Below are positions 27,582 to 38,700 of a stretch of 64,000 bases of DNA, piece after piece. The notes beneath the pieces were generated by a model, which did not search any database, was not told the origin of the DNA, and was given only the letters and a program-made list of their open reading frames with translations. The stretch covers positions 2,108,001 to 2,172,000 of the forward strand of contig NZ_JAPEOB010000001.1 in assembly GCF_026341775.1 (NCBI RefSeq), written 5' to 3'. The position numbers were made by a program, and so were the translations under genes. How positions within the stretch are numbered: position 1 is the stretch's first letter; each line of letters opens with the position of its first letter. This DNA is from Streptomyces sp. NBC_00654 (GTDB lineage Bacteria; Actinomycetota; Actinomycetes; Streptomycetales; Streptomycetaceae).

Positions 27582-28961
27582 ATGAGGAAAAGGCTTTTTC
27601 CCACGCTCATGGCGGGCCTGCTGCTCATGCTGGCCGCGGTGGTCTTCGCTCTCGCCCCCGCTGCGTCCGCCGCCCCCGCCGCCACCATCAACGATGCCGC
27701 GCAGGAACTGCGGAAGGACCCGGTCTACGTCGACCCGGGCGCCCGTGACCAGCTCTCCACCGGCCAGGAGAAGGCTCTGGAGAACAAGATCACGGACGCC
27801 GACAAACCGGTGCTCGTGGCCGTCCTCCCCGCCACCTCGGCCTTCCCCGAAGAGGGCCTGCTCCAGACCCTGCGCGCCGAGACCGGCATCACCGGCGTCT
27901 ACGCGATACGCCTGGGTGACGGGTTCAACGCGGGCGCGGACCCGCAGGTCATGCCCACCCGGGCGGTCCAGAACCTCTCGGCGGCCGTGAAGACACCGGC
28001 CACCGACACCGACACAGCGGCCCAGCTCAACGCCTTCGTCGACAGCGCGGTGCAACAGGCCCGGGGCAGCGCCCCCGCCGCCTGGTCCGGCGGGAGCGCG
28101 GACGACGGCGGATTCCCGGCCGGCGGCCTGATCGCCCTCGGCGCGGTCGCCGTGGCCGGCGGCGCGGGCGCGTACGCGATCTCCCGCCGCAACCGGCGCC
28201 GCAAGGAGGAAGAGGAACGGGCCGCCCTCGACAAGCTCCGCGTCGTCGTGGACGAGGACATCACCGCGTACGGCGAAGCCCTGGAGCGGCTGGACTTCCA
28301 CCCGGCGGAGAAGGGCGCGGACGACGCCATGCGGGCCGACTACGAACGGGCCCTGGACTCCTACGAGAGCGCCAAGTCCAAGATGGAGCACGCCCAGCAC
28401 CCCTCGGACGTCCGTCCGGTCACCCAGTCCCTGGAGGACGGCCGCTTCTCCCTCGCGGTCCTGGAGGCCCGCCGCACGGGCAAGCCCCTCCCGGCCCGCC
28501 GCCCGCCCTGCTTCTTCGACCCGCGCCACGGCCCCTCGGTCGCGGACGTGCTGTGGACCCCGTCCGGCGGATCGGCCCGCGAGGTCCCCGTCTGCGGCGC
28601 CGACAAGGTACGGCTGCGCGAGGGCGAGGACCCGATGAGCCGCACGGTCGACGTCGGCGACGGCCGCCGCCGCCCGTACTGGGAGGCCGGCCCGGCCTAC
28701 GGACCGTGGGCGGGCGGCTACTTCGGCGGCGGCCTGCTGCCGGGCCTGCTGGTAGGCACGATGCTCGGCTCCATGCTCGCCACCCCGGCGTACGCGGGGG
28801 AGTACGGCGGCGGTGACTTCGGCGGAGGCACCGGCGGCGACTGGGGCGGCGGCGACTTCTCCGGCTCCGACTTCGACTCCTCCGGCTTCGGCGGCGGAGG
28901 CTTCGGGGACGGCGGCGGCTTCGGCGGGGGCGGCGGAGGCTTCGACGGCGGCGGCTTCTGA
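27582..28961 (+). CDS. Membrane protein with extracellular N-domain and Gly-rich tail
   Basis: A 459-residue protein: signal/anchor at 1-32, an extracytoplasmic domain to about 170 resembling TPM-like folds, one transmembrane helix near 183-203 (GLIALGAVAVAGGAGAYAI) followed by a basic stop-transfer, then a charged cytoplasmic coiled-coil-like region, and from about 375 another hydrophobic stretch and a Gly/Asp/Ser/Phe-rich tail. A TAGCGT -10 element lies five bases before the ATG and no RBS exists, so the mRNA is probably leaderless. Function unknown; Gly-rich tails of this kind occur in actinobacterial envelope proteins. Not part of the glucan operon as judged by the separate promoter. Confidence 0.75.
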   Translation: MRKRLFPTLMAGLLLMLAAVVFALAPAASAAPAATINDAAQELRKDPVYVDPGARDQLSTGQEKALENKITDADKPVLVAVLPATSAFPEEGLLQTLRAETGITGVYAIRLGDGFNAGADPQVMPTRAVQNLSAAVKTPATDTDTAAQLNAFVDSAVQQARGSAPAAWSGGSADDGGFPAGGLIALGAVAVAGGAGAYAISRRNRRRKEEEERAALDKLRVVVDEDITAYGEALERLDFHPAEKGADDAMRADYERALDSYESAKSKMEHAQHPSDVRPVTQSLEDGRFSLAVLEARRTGKPLPARRPPCFFDPRHGPSVADVLWTPSGGSAREVPVCGADKVRLREGEDPMSRTVDVGDGRRRPYWEAGPAYGPWAGGYFGGGLLPGLLVGTMLGSMLATPAYAGEYGGGDFGGGTGGDWGGGDFSGSDFDSSGFGGGGFGDGGGFGGGGGGFDGGGF

Positions 28962-29127
28962 CGTTGTCCGGGTCCCCGGTCCCCGGACTATGGACCCCGG
29001 ACCCCCGGACCGGCCGGCGCGGCGGGGGTGCAGGCTACACCTCCATCAGGCCTGCTGCCCGGATGGTCCGGCGAATCCCGAGCGAGCAGGCTGAACACGT
29101 CCGGTTCTCCGAGGTAAGGAACTCTCA

Positions 29128-29943
29128 GTGTTCAGCTTGAAGTCGGCGCGCCGCCGCGCGGTACGCACCACTGCTGTCGGCGCCCTCGCCGTCGCGGCCT
29201 GCGCCACCCTGATGACCGGCAGCGCCGGGGCGATCGTCAACGGGTCCGATGCCACCGAGCGCTACCCGTTCATGGCGACGATCCCGGAGTCGGCCCCTGC
29301 CCACGGCCTGTACGACGGCACCTGCGGGGCGTCACTGATCGACCGGCAGTGGGTGCTGACGGCGGCCCACTGCGTCCAGGGCGACGGCCTTGAGCTGGAC
29401 GGCATCGTCCGGATCGGCAGCTCGCACCGGAAGTCCGGGGGAACCGTCCGGGCCATCGAGCGGACCGTCGTGCACCCCGGCTATGTGAACGGCGCCGGGA
29501 AGGCCGCCAACAAGGACGACATCGCGCTGGTCCGCCTGGACCGTCCGGTCGCCGAGAAGCCCATCCGTATCGCCGAGCGGGCCGCGCGGCCCGGCACCCC
29601 GACCCGGATCCTGGGATTCGGCACCACCGTCGACACCGAGATGAAGTTCGCGGAGCGGTTGCAGGAGCTCGACACGCGCAGGGGCTCCATCGCCGAGTGC
29701 GCCCCCGGTTACGCGGACCGGACCCGGTTGTGCACGATCAGCCGCGTCCCCGAGGCCATGGCGTGCTTCGGGGACTCCGGGGGGCCGCAGCTCCAGAAGG
29801 GCCGGCACGGACGGTGGGAGCTGATGGGCGCCACATCGGGCCCCGGCGCCCCGGGCGTCGCCTGCTCGGACGGGCCCGGCCTCTACAGCAACGTGCCCGC
29901 CTACGCGGAGTGGATCCGGAAGACCGTCAAGCACCACGCCTGA
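29128..29943 (+). CDS. Secreted trypsin-like serine protease (S1)
   Basis: A 271-residue protease with a signal peptide of about 35 residues and almost no pro-region: the mature start [14 protein letters not shown] follows directly. Triad H81 (LTAAHC), D131 (KDDIALVRL) and S217 ([10 protein letters not shown]) is intact. The residue six before the serine context is ACFGDSGG, so the S1 pocket base is Ala-Cys-Phe-Gly rather than the Asp expected at trypsin position 189; specificity is therefore uncertain. Length matches actinobacterial trypsin-like enzymes. AAGGAAC lies before the ATG. Confidence 0.92.
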   Translation: MFSLKSARRRAVRTTAVGALAVAACATLMTGSAGAIVNGSDATERYPFMATIPESAPAHGLYDGTCGASLIDRQWVLTAAHCVQGDGLELDGIVRIGSSHRKSGGTVRAIERTVVHPGYVNGAGKAANKDDIALVRLDRPVAEKPIRIAERAARPGTPTRILGFGTTVDTEMKFAERLQELDTRRGSIAECAPGYADRTRLCTISRVPEAMACFGDSGGPQLQKGRHGRWELMGATSGPGAPGVACSDGPGLYSNVPAYAEWIRKTVKHHA

Positions 29944-30043
29944 CCATGTACGGACGGCCAGGGCGTCGAGGAGACTGTCCCCTGTACTGCGGTGGTCAGT
30001 TCCAGGACCGGTATCGGTTCGACGTGCTCGAAGGAATCCAGTA

Positions 30044-30565
30044 GTGGCAACGCTTCCAGAGATAACAGCCCTGTTGGGCGAACCTCGGTTCACCTGGTCG
30101 GATCCGGCTCCGTGGATCGAGCTGGAGCGGGAACTCGGTATCGAGTTCCCCGCGGATTTCCGCGAGATCGTGGATGCCTACGGCTCGATCCAGATCAACA
30201 GGCAGCTCTATCTGAAGCACCCCGCCGGTCACCTTCTGCACAGTCTGGGCAGGTACATCAAGGGCGATCTCGAACTCTGGCGCGAGGAGGACATGGCGGA
30301 GTTCCTGCCGAGCCCGGTGGGAGCGAACCCCGGAGAGCTGATGCCGGTGGCGACGGCCACCACGGGCGAGGCAATCTTCCTCCGCCGTCCCGACACCCCC
30401 GCGTCGCCCTGGCGCGTCGTGGTCCAGGAGTTCGACAGCCCGGCCTGGACCCTCTACGAGATGACGTTCGGTGAATGGTTTCTGGACTACCTCAAGGGCT
30501 ATGACGTGACGTTGTGCTCCCGCAACTTCGCGCCCGATGGCCCGTTCTACGATTTCCTGTCCTGA
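30044..30565 (+). CDS. SMI1/KNR4 (SUKH)-like protein
   Basis: A 173-residue soluble protein starting at GTG 30044 (GAAGGA upstream). The N-terminal segment WIELERELGIEFPADFREIVDAYGSIQI is the SUKH core (LP-x-D-y-x-x-F/Y...YG pattern), and the later GEAIFLRR and WTLYEMTFGEWFLDYL segments fit the same fold. SUKH proteins often act as immunity proteins against polymorphic toxins or as scaffold proteins. No toxin gene is adjacent, so it is an orphan here. There is no signal peptide. Confidence 0.75.
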   Translation: MATLPEITALLGEPRFTWSDPAPWIELERELGIEFPADFREIVDAYGSIQINRQLYLKHPAGHLLHSLGRYIKGDLELWREEDMAEFLPSPVGANPGELMPVATATTGEAIFLRRPDTPASPWRVVVQEFDSPAWTLYEMTFGEWFLDYLKGYDVTLCSRNFAPDGPFYDFLS

Positions 30566-30770
30566 AACCCGTGGTCGCACGGACCGGATCGGCCGGCATC
30601 AGCGGCTCGATCCGGTCCCTCGCCGGCTGGACGCCGATCAGATGCCAGAACGTCCCCCGTCCGCTTCTCGCTCTTTGCCGAGTGGAGCCGTACAGGTCCG
30701 TTGGGCGACCTCCTGCGCACCGATACGCGCCAGGGACGTCGGATGACCCCGCCGACGCGAGCGGGCCGGC

Positions 30771-32009
30771 TCAACCCCCGTACTCCGTATGCCTCGTGAG
30801 CACCCACAGCAGGAACGCGAGGCCGCTGATCCCGGCGCCCAGTACGCACACGGCGCCCCACCCGGCCGCCGCGTAGAGGGACGTCGCGGCGAGGGCGCCG
30901 GTGGCGCTGCCGACCGCGTAGAAGATCATGTATCCGCCGATCAGCCGGCCGCCCGCGTCCGGGTGCAGTGCGTAGATCAGGGTCTGGTTGGTGACATGGA
31001 CCGCCTGTACGGCCAGGTCGAGGATGATCACGCCGACGACCAGCGCCCAGAGCGAGCTGCGGGTGAGGGCCAGGGGCAGCCACGATGCGGCGAGCAGCGC
31101 CAGGCCGATACCCGTGGTCCGCCGGGAGAGCCCCCGGTCGTTCAGGCGGCCAGCTCCGGCTGCGGCGAGCGCGCCCACGGCCCCCACCAGACCGAATGCG
31201 CCGATGGCGGTGTGGGAGAGGGAGTACGGGGGCTCGCTGAGCGGCAGCGCGATGCTGCTCCACAGGGTGCTGAACGCGGCGAAGATCAGCAGGCCGAACG
31301 CGGCCCGGAGGCGGAGGAGCCGTTCCCGCGCGAACAGGGTGACCGTGGAACGCAGGAGCTGTCCGTAGCGCAGGGGAGTGGCCGGCGGTACGTCGCTGTG
31401 GCGTGGCAGCACCCGGTGCAGGACGAGGGCGAGTACGGCGATGAGCGCGGCCGATGCGAGGTAGACGGAGCGCCACCCCGCGAGGTCGGCCAGGAGACCG
31501 GAGACGGTACGGGCGAGCAGGATGCCGATGACCACGCCGCCGGTCACCAGTCCGACGACCCGTCCGCGCTCGGCGGGCGGGGCCAGCGACGCGGCGAAGA
31601 CCACCAGTGTCTGCGTGACCACGGCGAGCAGCCCCACCGAGCCCATGCCCGCGAGCAGGACCGCCGCGCTGTGTGCGGTGCCGACCACGGCCAACGCCGC
31701 GACCAGCAGCAACAGTTGGGCCACGACGATCCGGCGGCGGTCGGCCACGTCCCCCAGCGGCACGAGGAGGAAGAGCCCCAGCCCGTATCCGATGTGCGTG
31801 AGCGTGACGACGCTGCCGACGAGAGCCGGGCTCATCCCGAGGTCGTGGCCCAGTGTCACCAGGAGCGGCTGCGCGAAATAGACGTTGGAGACGGCGGCCC
31901 CGCAGGCGACGGCGAACAGCATGACGATGCCAGGGGACAGGGCGAACGCGGGAGCGCCCCCGTCGCGCGCCATGGTCCTTGGTATCGCCGCCCTGCCGTC
32001 GCCGCTCAT
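30771..32009 (-). CDS. MFS drug-type exporter
   Basis: A 412-residue permease with twelve hydrophobic segments and the MFS loop motif DVADRRR after helix 2 (residues 78-84). NVYFAQPLL near residue 42 is typical of the YnfM/DHA1-like group of proton-driven efflux pumps. ATG at 32009 with AGGG upstream. It is divergent from an HxlR regulator, with an inverted repeat between them, an arrangement usual for inducible efflux of a toxic compound. Substrate unknown. Confidence 0.88.
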   Translation of the reverse strand: MSGDGRAAIPRTMARDGGAPAFALSPGIVMLFAVACGAAVSNVYFAQPLLVTLGHDLGMSPALVGSVVTLTHIGYGLGLFLLVPLGDVADRRRIVVAQLLLLVAALAVVGTAHSAAVLLAGMGSVGLLAVVTQTLVVFAASLAPPAERGRVVGLVTGGVVIGILLARTVSGLLADLAGWRSVYLASAALIAVLALVLHRVLPRHSDVPPATPLRYGQLLRSTVTLFARERLLRLRAAFGLLIFAAFSTLWSSIALPLSEPPYSLSHTAIGAFGLVGAVGALAAAGAGRLNDRGLSRRTTGIGLALLAASWLPLALTRSSLWALVVGVIILDLAVQAVHVTNQTLIYALHPDAGGRLIGGYMIFYAVGSATGALAATSLYAAAGWGAVCVLGAGISGLAFLLWVLTRHTEYGG

Positions 32010-32037
32010 GGAGTGCCCTTCGCGATTGGTTTCATCT

Positions 32038-32072
32038 TGCTACCACTAGGGACGGTAATCATTTTGGTAGCA
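32038..32072. promoter_or_regulatory. Inverted repeat in the MFS/HxlR control region
   Basis: TGCTACCA (32038-32045) and TGGTAGCA (32065-32072) are perfect 8-bp arms 19 bp apart, in an AT-richer 95-bp gap between divergent genes. Probable HxlR site overlapping both promoters. Confidence 0.6.
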
Positions 32073-32104
32073 TGTTGCAACCATCTTGGGAAAGAGAGGA
32101 CGTC

Positions 32105-32575
32105 ATGGTGAACCGGACACGTTTTGACGACAGCGACTGCCCCGTCGCGCGATCGGTCGACGCGATCGGTGACTGGTGGTCCCTGCTGATCGTGCGGGAC
32201 GCCTTCGACGGAAGCCGCCGCTTCGGGGAGTTCCAGCGCAGCCTGGGCGTGGCGAAGAACATCCTGACCGCCCGCCTGCGTTCCCTGGTCGCCGGGGGTG
32301 TCCTCGAAACCGTCCCCGCCTCGGACGGCAGCGCCTATCGCGAATACGTGCTGACCCCGAAGGGTGAGTCCCTCTTCCCCGTCATCGTGGCCCTGCGGCA
32401 GTGGGGCGAGCGGAACTTCTTCGCACCCGGCGAACCGCACTCCGAGCTGGTCGACCGGCAGCGGGGCAGTCGACTGCGTGCGCTGGAAGTCCGGTCGGAG
32501 GACGGGCGGCTGCTGAGCCCGGACGACACCATCGTCCACAAGGTCGCCGCCGGAGCGGACCCGTCCGGCGCCTGA
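32105..32575 (+). CDS. HxlR-family transcriptional regulator
   Basis: A 156-residue winged-helix regulator starting at ATG 32105 (GAGAGGA upstream; the frame extends further up without an RBS). The family signature CPVARSVDAIGDWWSLLIVR with one N-terminal cysteine (C11) is clear, followed by RRFGEFQRSLG and the wing YREYVLTPKG. HxlR proteins sense aldehydes, quinones or oxidants, often through the N-terminal cysteine. It probably controls the divergent MFS exporter and itself. C11 as sensor is inferred. Confidence 0.9.
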   Translation: MVNRTRFDDSDCPVARSVDAIGDWWSLLIVRDAFDGSRRFGEFQRSLGVAKNILTARLRSLVAGGVLETVPASDGSAYREYVLTPKGESLFPVIVALRQWGERNFFAPGEPHSELVDRQRGSRLRALEVRSEDGRLLSPDDTIVHKVAAGADPSGA

Positions 32576-32807
32576 CCTGCGGTGCCCCGTCAGGGGTCGT
32601 ACGGTCCCGCTGTACGGCCCGACGTGCTGATGTCGCACGGTGGCGTCGTGTGACCTCGGGTGCAGGAACGAGCCGACCCGGCCTGTCGTCGGGCCGGGAG
32701 CGGGCCGGCCTGGCGGATGTCGTTCCCGGGGTTTGCTGTCTCGGCAAGTAGATTTGTCGTTCTGGGCGTTTCGTGCGCACTCTCTCCCGTAACAGGAGGT
32801 GTTTCGT

Positions 32808-33812
32808 ATGAGCAGCGTGAACAGCGTGAACGACATGAAGCAGCGGTACGACGTGGTGGTCGTCGGAGGCGGGGCGGCCGGGCTGGGCGGGGCTCTCGCC
32901 CTGTCGCGGGCGCGGCGTTCGGTGCTGGTGATCGACGCGGGCGACCCGCGCAACGCGCCCGCCTCCCACGTGCACAACTACCTGGGCCGTGAGGGCACCC
33001 CACCCTCGGAGCTGACGGCGATCGGCCGTGCCGAGGTCGCCGGGTACGGGGGCGAGATCGTGCGGGGCGGCGTCGTGTCGGCGGAGCGGCTGCCGGGCGA
33101 CGAGGGGTTCCGGGTCGTGACGGAGGACGGTTCCGCCGTTGTCGCCCGGCGGCTGCTCGTGACCACGGGGATCGTCGACGAGCTGCCCCCGGTGCCGGGT
33201 CTGGCCGAGCGGTGGGGGCGTGACGTGCTGCACTGCCCCTACTGCCACGGCTCGGAGGTCGCGGACCGCCCGGTCGGCGTGCTCTCGGCCGGCCCGCTCT
33301 CGGTGCACCAGGCGCTGACATGGCGGCAGTGGAGCGATGACGTCACCCTCTTCCGGCACACCGGGCCCGAGTTCGGCGACGAGGAGTACGAGCAGCTGGC
33401 GGCCCGGGGCATCGCCGTCGTGGACGGCGAGGTGACCGGCCTGGAGATCACGGACGACCGGCTCACCGGACTCCGTCTGGCCGGTGGCCGGGTGGCCGCG
33501 CGCGAGGTCGTGGTGGTCCAGCCCCGCTTCACGGCCCGGTCCGCCGTCCTGGAGAGTCTGGGGCTGGTCCCGGTCGCGCAGGAGGCGGCCGGGCATGTGA
33601 TCGGGTCGTACATCGCGGCCGACCCGTCCGGGGCGACGGAGGTGCCCGGTGTCTGGGCGGCCGGCAATGTGACCAACCTGATGGAGCAGGTGATCGGCGC
33701 GGCCAACGCGGGACTGCGGGCGGCCGTGGCGATCAACGCCGACCTGATCGCCGACGACACCCGGCGCGCGGTCGAGGCGCGCCGGGCGGGGGTGGGAGTG
33801 GTTATCGGCTGA
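32808..33812 (+). CDS. Thioredoxin-reductase-like FAD oxidoreductase with CPYC motif
   Basis: A 334-residue two-domain flavoprotein starting at ATG 32808 with a strong RBS (AGGAGGT). FAD motif [13 protein letters not shown] (about 19-31), redox-active CPYCHG in the middle and C-terminal [14 protein letters not shown]. The NAD(P) motif is weak: [13 protein letters not shown] lacks GxGxxG. This CPYCHG type resembles the GliT/HlmI/DepH dithiol oxidases more than true thioredoxin reductases, so it could form disulfides with O2 in place of reducing thioredoxin. No thioredoxin or peptide-synthase gene is adjacent. The 3' end overlaps the convergent glycosidase gene by 11 bp. Confidence 0.85.
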   Translation: MSSVNSVNDMKQRYDVVVVGGGAAGLGGALALSRARRSVLVIDAGDPRNAPASHVHNYLGREGTPPSELTAIGRAEVAGYGGEIVRGGVVSAERLPGDEGFRVVTEDGSAVVARRLLVTTGIVDELPPVPGLAERWGRDVLHCPYCHGSEVADRPVGVLSAGPLSVHQALTWRQWSDDVTLFRHTGPEFGDEEYEQLAARGIAVVDGEVTGLEITDDRLTGLRLAGGRVAAREVVVVQPRFTARSAVLESLGLVPVAQEAAGHVIGSYIAADPSGATEVPGVWAAGNVTNLMEQVIGAANAGLRAAVAINADLIADDTRRAVEARRAGVGVVIG

Positions 33813-35622
33813 TGCCGGTGGTGTGCGTGGTGCTGGTGGTTCCATCGGCTCCGGTGGTGCCATCGGCTCCGGTGGTGCCAGTGGTGCCGGTGGTGTCGGT
33901 GGTGTCGGTGGTGTGTGTGGTGCTGGTGGTTCCGTCGGCTCCGGTGGTGCCGGTGGTCCCGCCGGCACCGGTGGCCGTCGCGGGGCCCGTGATGCCGGTC
34001 ACCGGGCCCCGGAGGAACACGGGTGACGTACCGGCCGCCAGGGTGAAGCCGCCGTTCGTCGGCTGCCTCACCGAACTCCGGCCCCAGGAGTCGACCAGTG
34101 TCACCGGGCCGGTCGCCGAGACGACCACGTCGCGGGGGCTGGTCGCCCAGACCACCCGGGTGGTCGTGCCGCCGTCGGTGAACCGGGCCGAGCGGGCCGG
34201 TGCGGCCAGGCCGTCGTCCCCCGCGTACGACGCGCCGCCGATCATCCGCGCGGTCACGGCCTGCGCGACCAGGGCGGGCTTGGGAGCGTTGGCGGTGACG
34301 GAGACCGGGTTCGCGGCGGTGGCGGTGACCGGCTGCCGGAGCATGCCGAAGTTCTGCTCCTTCTCGGCGGGGTCGCTGCCGTCGTTGACCAGGTCGTACC
34401 AGTAGATCCGGGTCACGCCGTTGGCGAGGCCGACCGCGTAGAGCCGGATCAGGTTGTCGGCCTGCTGGAGTTCACTGGTGCCGTGAGCGGTGTCGGTGGG
34501 CCAGCCCATCTCGCTGAGGATGATCGGCTTGTCCTCGCCGTGGTTCGCGTCACGGATCCGCTGCCGCAGCCCGGCGATCGTGTCGCCCGAGCCCGCCAGC
34601 CACTCCGGGCCGCCCGGATAGTGGTACGGGTGCACGCTGTAGGCGTCCATCTGTGTCAGGCCGCCACGGCCGATCAGATCCGGCGCGAAGCACGTGCGGC
34701 CGTCGGGAGGTGTGCAGTTGGCGATGCCGATGGTGGCCGGGCCGACCACCGTGGCCTGCGGGTTCACGGCCTTCACCGCCTTGTTGACGCCGGTGAGCAC
34801 GTCCAGGTAGCACGCGGCGGTGCGTCCGCACGCGCTCTTGTTGAACGTGTCGCCGTTGTACTCGTTGAGTACCTCGACGTTGTTCTCGCCGTAGTGCTCC
34901 AGGACCGCCGCCGCGAACTTCCCGAAGGCGGCGATGCCCTCGGGGGTGCTGGGCGTCACCCCCTTGTCGTACAGCGGGTTGGCACCGTTGGCGATGATCA
35001 ACGGCGTGATGCCCAGCGCACGGGCGCGCGTCATCCCGGCGGTGAACGCCGCAGGATAGGTGTAACTGCCCTTCGTGATCTCGAACTTGTTCCACCAGGC
35101 GTCCTCGCGGATGTGCGAGACACCCGCCTTCCGGGCCTCGTCGAGCACCTGTGTGCCCCAGCCGGTGCGCGCCAGGTGCACGGCCGCGCCGAACGGGGAG
35201 GACGGGCCGACCGCGCTGTCCGGCACCTTCTCGATGACGGCGAACGAGGTGCGGAGGTCGGTGGGCTCGGGTGCCGCGCCCGCGTGCAGGGCCAGCTCGA
35301 AGTAGCCGGGCGGGAGGTCGGCGACGGACAGCGAGGCCTTGCCGCCGGAGAGCCAGCTGGTTCCGCTGCGTACCCGGGTGCCGCGCTCGTCGGTGAACGA
35401 CCAGGAGACCGAGGCGGCCGAGGAACCGAACTGCACCGCACCCTGGCCCCGTTGGAAGATCAGGCTCGGGGAGGTGACGGACAGCGTGTGTGCCGCGGCG
35501 GGGGCGGACGGCGGGAGCCCCACGATCAGCGAGAGCGCCAGCGTGAGGGTGAGCGCGAACGCGAGGGGCAGGGGCAGGGGGCGGGGGTGCCGGGGTGGGG
35601 CGGTACCGCGGGTTCTGGTCAT
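33802..35622 (-). CDS. Secreted clan GH-A glycosidase, paralogue 1
   Basis: A 606-residue protein with a signal peptide (about 1-44), a beta-sandwich N-domain to about 125, and a TIM-barrel resembling GH39/GH5-type clan A enzymes. Candidate acid/base is in VEVLNEYNG and nucleophile in [10 protein letters not shown], on strands four and seven as expected. A C-terminal beta domain follows, then a low-complexity tail of TTG/TTD repeats. GGAGG lies before the ATG at 35622. It shares layout and motifs (YWYDLVNDG...NFG) with the next gene, so the two arose by duplication. Substrate unknown. Confidence 0.8.
   Translation of the reverse strand: MTRTRGTAPPRHPRPLPLPLAFALTLTLALSLIVGLPPSAPAAAHTLSVTSPSLIFQRGQGAVQFGSSAASVSWSFTDERGTRVRSGTSWLSGGKASLSVADLPPGYFELALHAGAAPEPTDLRTSFAVIEKVPDSAVGPSSPFGAAVHLARTGWGTQVLDEARKAGVSHIREDAWWNKFEITKGSYTYPAAFTAGMTRARALGITPLIIANGANPLYDKGVTPSTPEGIAAFGKFAAAVLEHYGENNVEVLNEYNGDTFNKSACGRTAACYLDVLTGVNKAVKAVNPQATVVGPATIGIANCTPPDGRTCFAPDLIGRGGLTQMDAYSVHPYHYPGGPEWLAGSGDTIAGLRQRIRDANHGEDKPIILSEMGWPTDTAHGTSELQQADNLIRLYAVGLANGVTRIYWYDLVNDGSDPAEKEQNFGMLRQPVTATAANPVSVTANAPKPALVAQAVTARMIGGASYAGDDGLAAPARSARFTDGGTTTRVVWATSPRDVVVSATGPVTLVDSWGRSSVRQPTNGGFTLAAGTSPVFLRGPVTGITGPATATGAGGTTGTTGADGTTSTTHTTDTTDTTGTTGTTGADGTTGADGTTSTTHTTGISR
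33815..33965. repeat. Thr-rich tail repeats in the glycosidase gene
   Basis: GGTGGTG/TCGGTGGT-type 9- to 15-bp repeats encode the threonine- and glycine-rich C-terminal tail of the glycosidase. The blocks at 33837-33875 and 33918-33955 are near duplicates. Confidence 0.75.
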
Positions 35623-35797
35623 GGGAGTCGCCCTCCAGGTGATCGCGACGGGGTGTGATGACCCGTCGGTGAGTGGGGGAAGGGGATGGCCGGGTGGCCG
35701 CCGTTCCTGCTCCGGCGGACACCCGGCCGCTGTGACGGGCAGTCGTCAGCGGGTCACGCCAGCGGACCACGCCAGCGGGTCACACCAGTGAGTCACG
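35623..35797. repeat. 13-bp tandem repeats between paralogous glycosidase genes
   Basis: From about 35747 to 35810, five units of AGCGGGTCACGCC-type sequence follow each other with a 13-bp period, running into the stop codon of the gene on the right. The rest of the 175-bp gap is G-rich with no hairpin I would trust. Confidence 0.6.
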
Positions 35798-38700
35798 TCA
35801 GCGGGTCAGCTGCACCTGCTGATAGCGCACGAGCTTCCAGTTGTTGAGCCCGTCGCCCCAGGTCTGCCAGCCGTCCAGACCGAGCGAACGGTACTTGTCC
35901 CGCTGCACCCCGTCGTTCTTGTTGACCGTGAGGGTGAGCGAGAACGACGGGTCGGCGGGTGACAGCGGAGCGATCCGCTTCCACGGTACGGAGACCAGGT
36001 AGGTCGTCGTCCCGGCCACCGCGTCACGGGCCACCCGGACATCCGCGCCCTCCACGGAGCCCACCGGGTAGTCCTTCGGCAGCGATTCCACGAAGACCCC
36101 CGGGCCCTCCTGCGTGGTGTCACCGGCATAGAGCATGTACCAGTCGGCGCCCCAGCGGCCCAGGCCCTCGCCCGGCTTTCCGGGCTGCACCCCGATGCCG
36201 ATGCTGTCGCCGGCGGGCAGCCAGGCCACCTTCTCCGGGGCCCGGTAGTCCTTCTCCCGGACCACGGCGGACACATACAGATTCCGCTCGTCCCAGGTCG
36301 CCCACATGTCCCCGTCGGTGACGGAGGGAGCGATTCCCTGGTACGTCCCGACCTCGGACAGGTCCACCTTCGGCACGCCCGCCAGACCGGTCAGCTTCCC
36401 GTCCACCAGCCGCGGGGTGGCCCGGCCGATCGGGCTGAAGCCGAAGGAGTCGTTGTCACCGGCCGTCTGTCCGTCCGCGAACTCGGCGGTCACCGCGACC
36501 GGTTGAACGGAATACGCGCTCGCGCCCTCGATCCCGGCACGGTAGGTGCGGCTGCCGAGCGGCGGAACGCGGTGCCGGTCGGCAGCGTTCTTGCCGCCCG
36601 CTCCTTCGGCGCCCGCTGCTTCGACGCCCGCGCCGTCGATCCTTCCGGTGCGGTCGCCGAAGGACCAGTCGATGCCGGTCACGGTGACCGGCTTGTCCGG
36701 CGAGTGGTTGGTGACGGTCACGGCCAGCCGGTCGGTGCGGCTGCCGTGCTTCACCGACATGTCCGGGGAGACGTCGACACTCACGGACCGCGCTGCCACT
36801 TCGGTGCCGGTCGCGACCGCTCCGGCCCGCTTCCCGCCGAGGGTGACGGCTGCCGCCAGCCCGCGGCTGCCGGGCGTCGCTCCGGCCGGGACCTTCAGCA
36901 CGGCGCTCGCTCGCCGGCCGGGTGCCGCCGAGACGGTGACACGCTCGCCCTCGATCTCGAAGACGGCGGTGCGCCGGGCGGAAGCCGTGCCATGGCCGGC
37001 CGCCGCGCGGTTGTCGACGGTGGCGGTCACCGGCACGTCGGAGCCCGCCGCGATCTCGCGGGGGGTGGACAGCGACAGCAGCGACGACTTCTCGACCTTG
37101 CTCACCGCGGCCCGCAGGTAGACCGGTTCCCCGGTGGCCGTCAGATGGACCCAGCCGCCCACCGGCTCCAGTACCCGCTCGGCTCCGAGCATGTCCACCA
37201 CGGTGACCGGCTTCGTGGCCCGTACGCGTACCGGCTTGTCGGTGCGGTCGCTGCTCCACAGCGCCGTGGTGCTCGCGCCCGCGCCGGGCGAGCCGGGCGC
37301 CGGGGCGAAGGCGTACGCGTGCAGGTCGCGGTCGCCCGTGCGCAGCCGCCCGGTGAACGCCGACCCGGTGAGTTCGCGGGCGGTGGTGGCGTAGGCGAGA
37401 TAGGAGGGCTTCGGGTTGAGGCCGGTGGCCTCCGGTCCCGCGGCGCGGAGCAGGCCGAAGTTGTGCTCGCCGTTGCTCGGCCCGTTGCCGTCGTTGACCA
37501 GGTCGTACCAGTAGTAGCGGGCGATGCCCGCGGCCTTGGCCTCCAGCAGGGCGCGGGCGGTGGACTGCGCCTGGGTCTGCTCGCTGACCCCGATGCCGTT
37601 CCGGTCGGCGGAGGTCCAGCCCTGTTCGGTGATCCAGATCGGGAGTTCCTCGCCGTCGTTGTACTTGCGCATCAGCCGCTTCAGGCCCGCGATGTCCAGG
37701 TCGACACCTTCCGGGGTGCCGGGCGCCCGGTAGGGGTGGATGGAGACCGCGTCCATGTGCTTCAGCGCGCCCAGGCTGAACAGTTCCTCGAACCAGTCCA
37801 GCGGCACCTTGAACGACGAGGCGCCGACCATGGTGATCTTCGGGTCGGCGGCCTTGACAGCCGGGTAGGCGGCGGCGAGCAGCTTGGCGTAACACTTCGC
37901 GCTCTGCGAGCACACTCCGCTGGAGAAGCCGCCGTAGTACTCGTTCCAGACCTCCAGCGACTCGATACGGCCCCCGGCCTGCTCGGCGACCTTTCCGGCG
38001 TACTTTCCGAAGCCCTCGTACGCCGCTGGGGTGCTCGGGACACCGCCGTAGTCGCTGTTGCCGAAGCCCAGCAGCATCAGACCGTTCTGGCCGCGGTCGC
38101 CGAAGCCGGCGGTGACGCGCTCGGTGGCCTCGGGCCACTGGTACTGGCCCTTGGGGTTCTCGATGGAGCGCCAGTAGGTGGAGTCGACCCGCAGGGCGTC
38201 CATGCCGCCCCGCGCGGCGAGCAGGGTGGAGTCGTCCCAGGCGTCGCCGGGGGCGGAGCGGTGGTGGTGGTTGACGCCGAAGAAGGAGTCGGTGGTCAGC
38301 TTCGGGTCGGGCCCCGGGTGCTGTACGGCGAAGCCTGCCGTACGGGAGAGGGGGGCGCCGTCCGCGGAGCTGCCCCGCAGCGTCAACGTGTAGTAGCCGA
38401 GCGGGAGTTCACCGGCATCCACCGAGCCCTTGCCGGTGGCCGGGTCGACGGCGGCGGTACCGGACTCCACCGTGCGGCCCCGGTAGTCGCGGACGGTCCA
38501 GGGGACGCTGCGGTCACGGGCGGCGAGGACCCCGAAGGTCGCCCGCTGCCCCGGATCGAAGAGGTTGCCCGGGGTGGTCACCTCGACCTTGACGTCATCG
38601 GTGGCGGACGTGGCGGGAGTGGCGGAGGCGGCCGGCGCGGCGGAGGCGCGGCGATCGGCGTCCGCCGCTCCTGAACCTGTCGCCGCGGCGGAGGCGGGAG

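Noticed and set aside
28962..29127. GGACC/CCGG-rich gap considered as a terminator or repeat
   Set aside because: Short CCCCGGAC blocks recur but no stable hairpin with clear arms was found.
33815..33965. Regular repeats considered as a CRISPR array
   Set aside because: Units are contiguous and coding, without unique spacers. No array with repeats and spacers was seen anywhere in the window.
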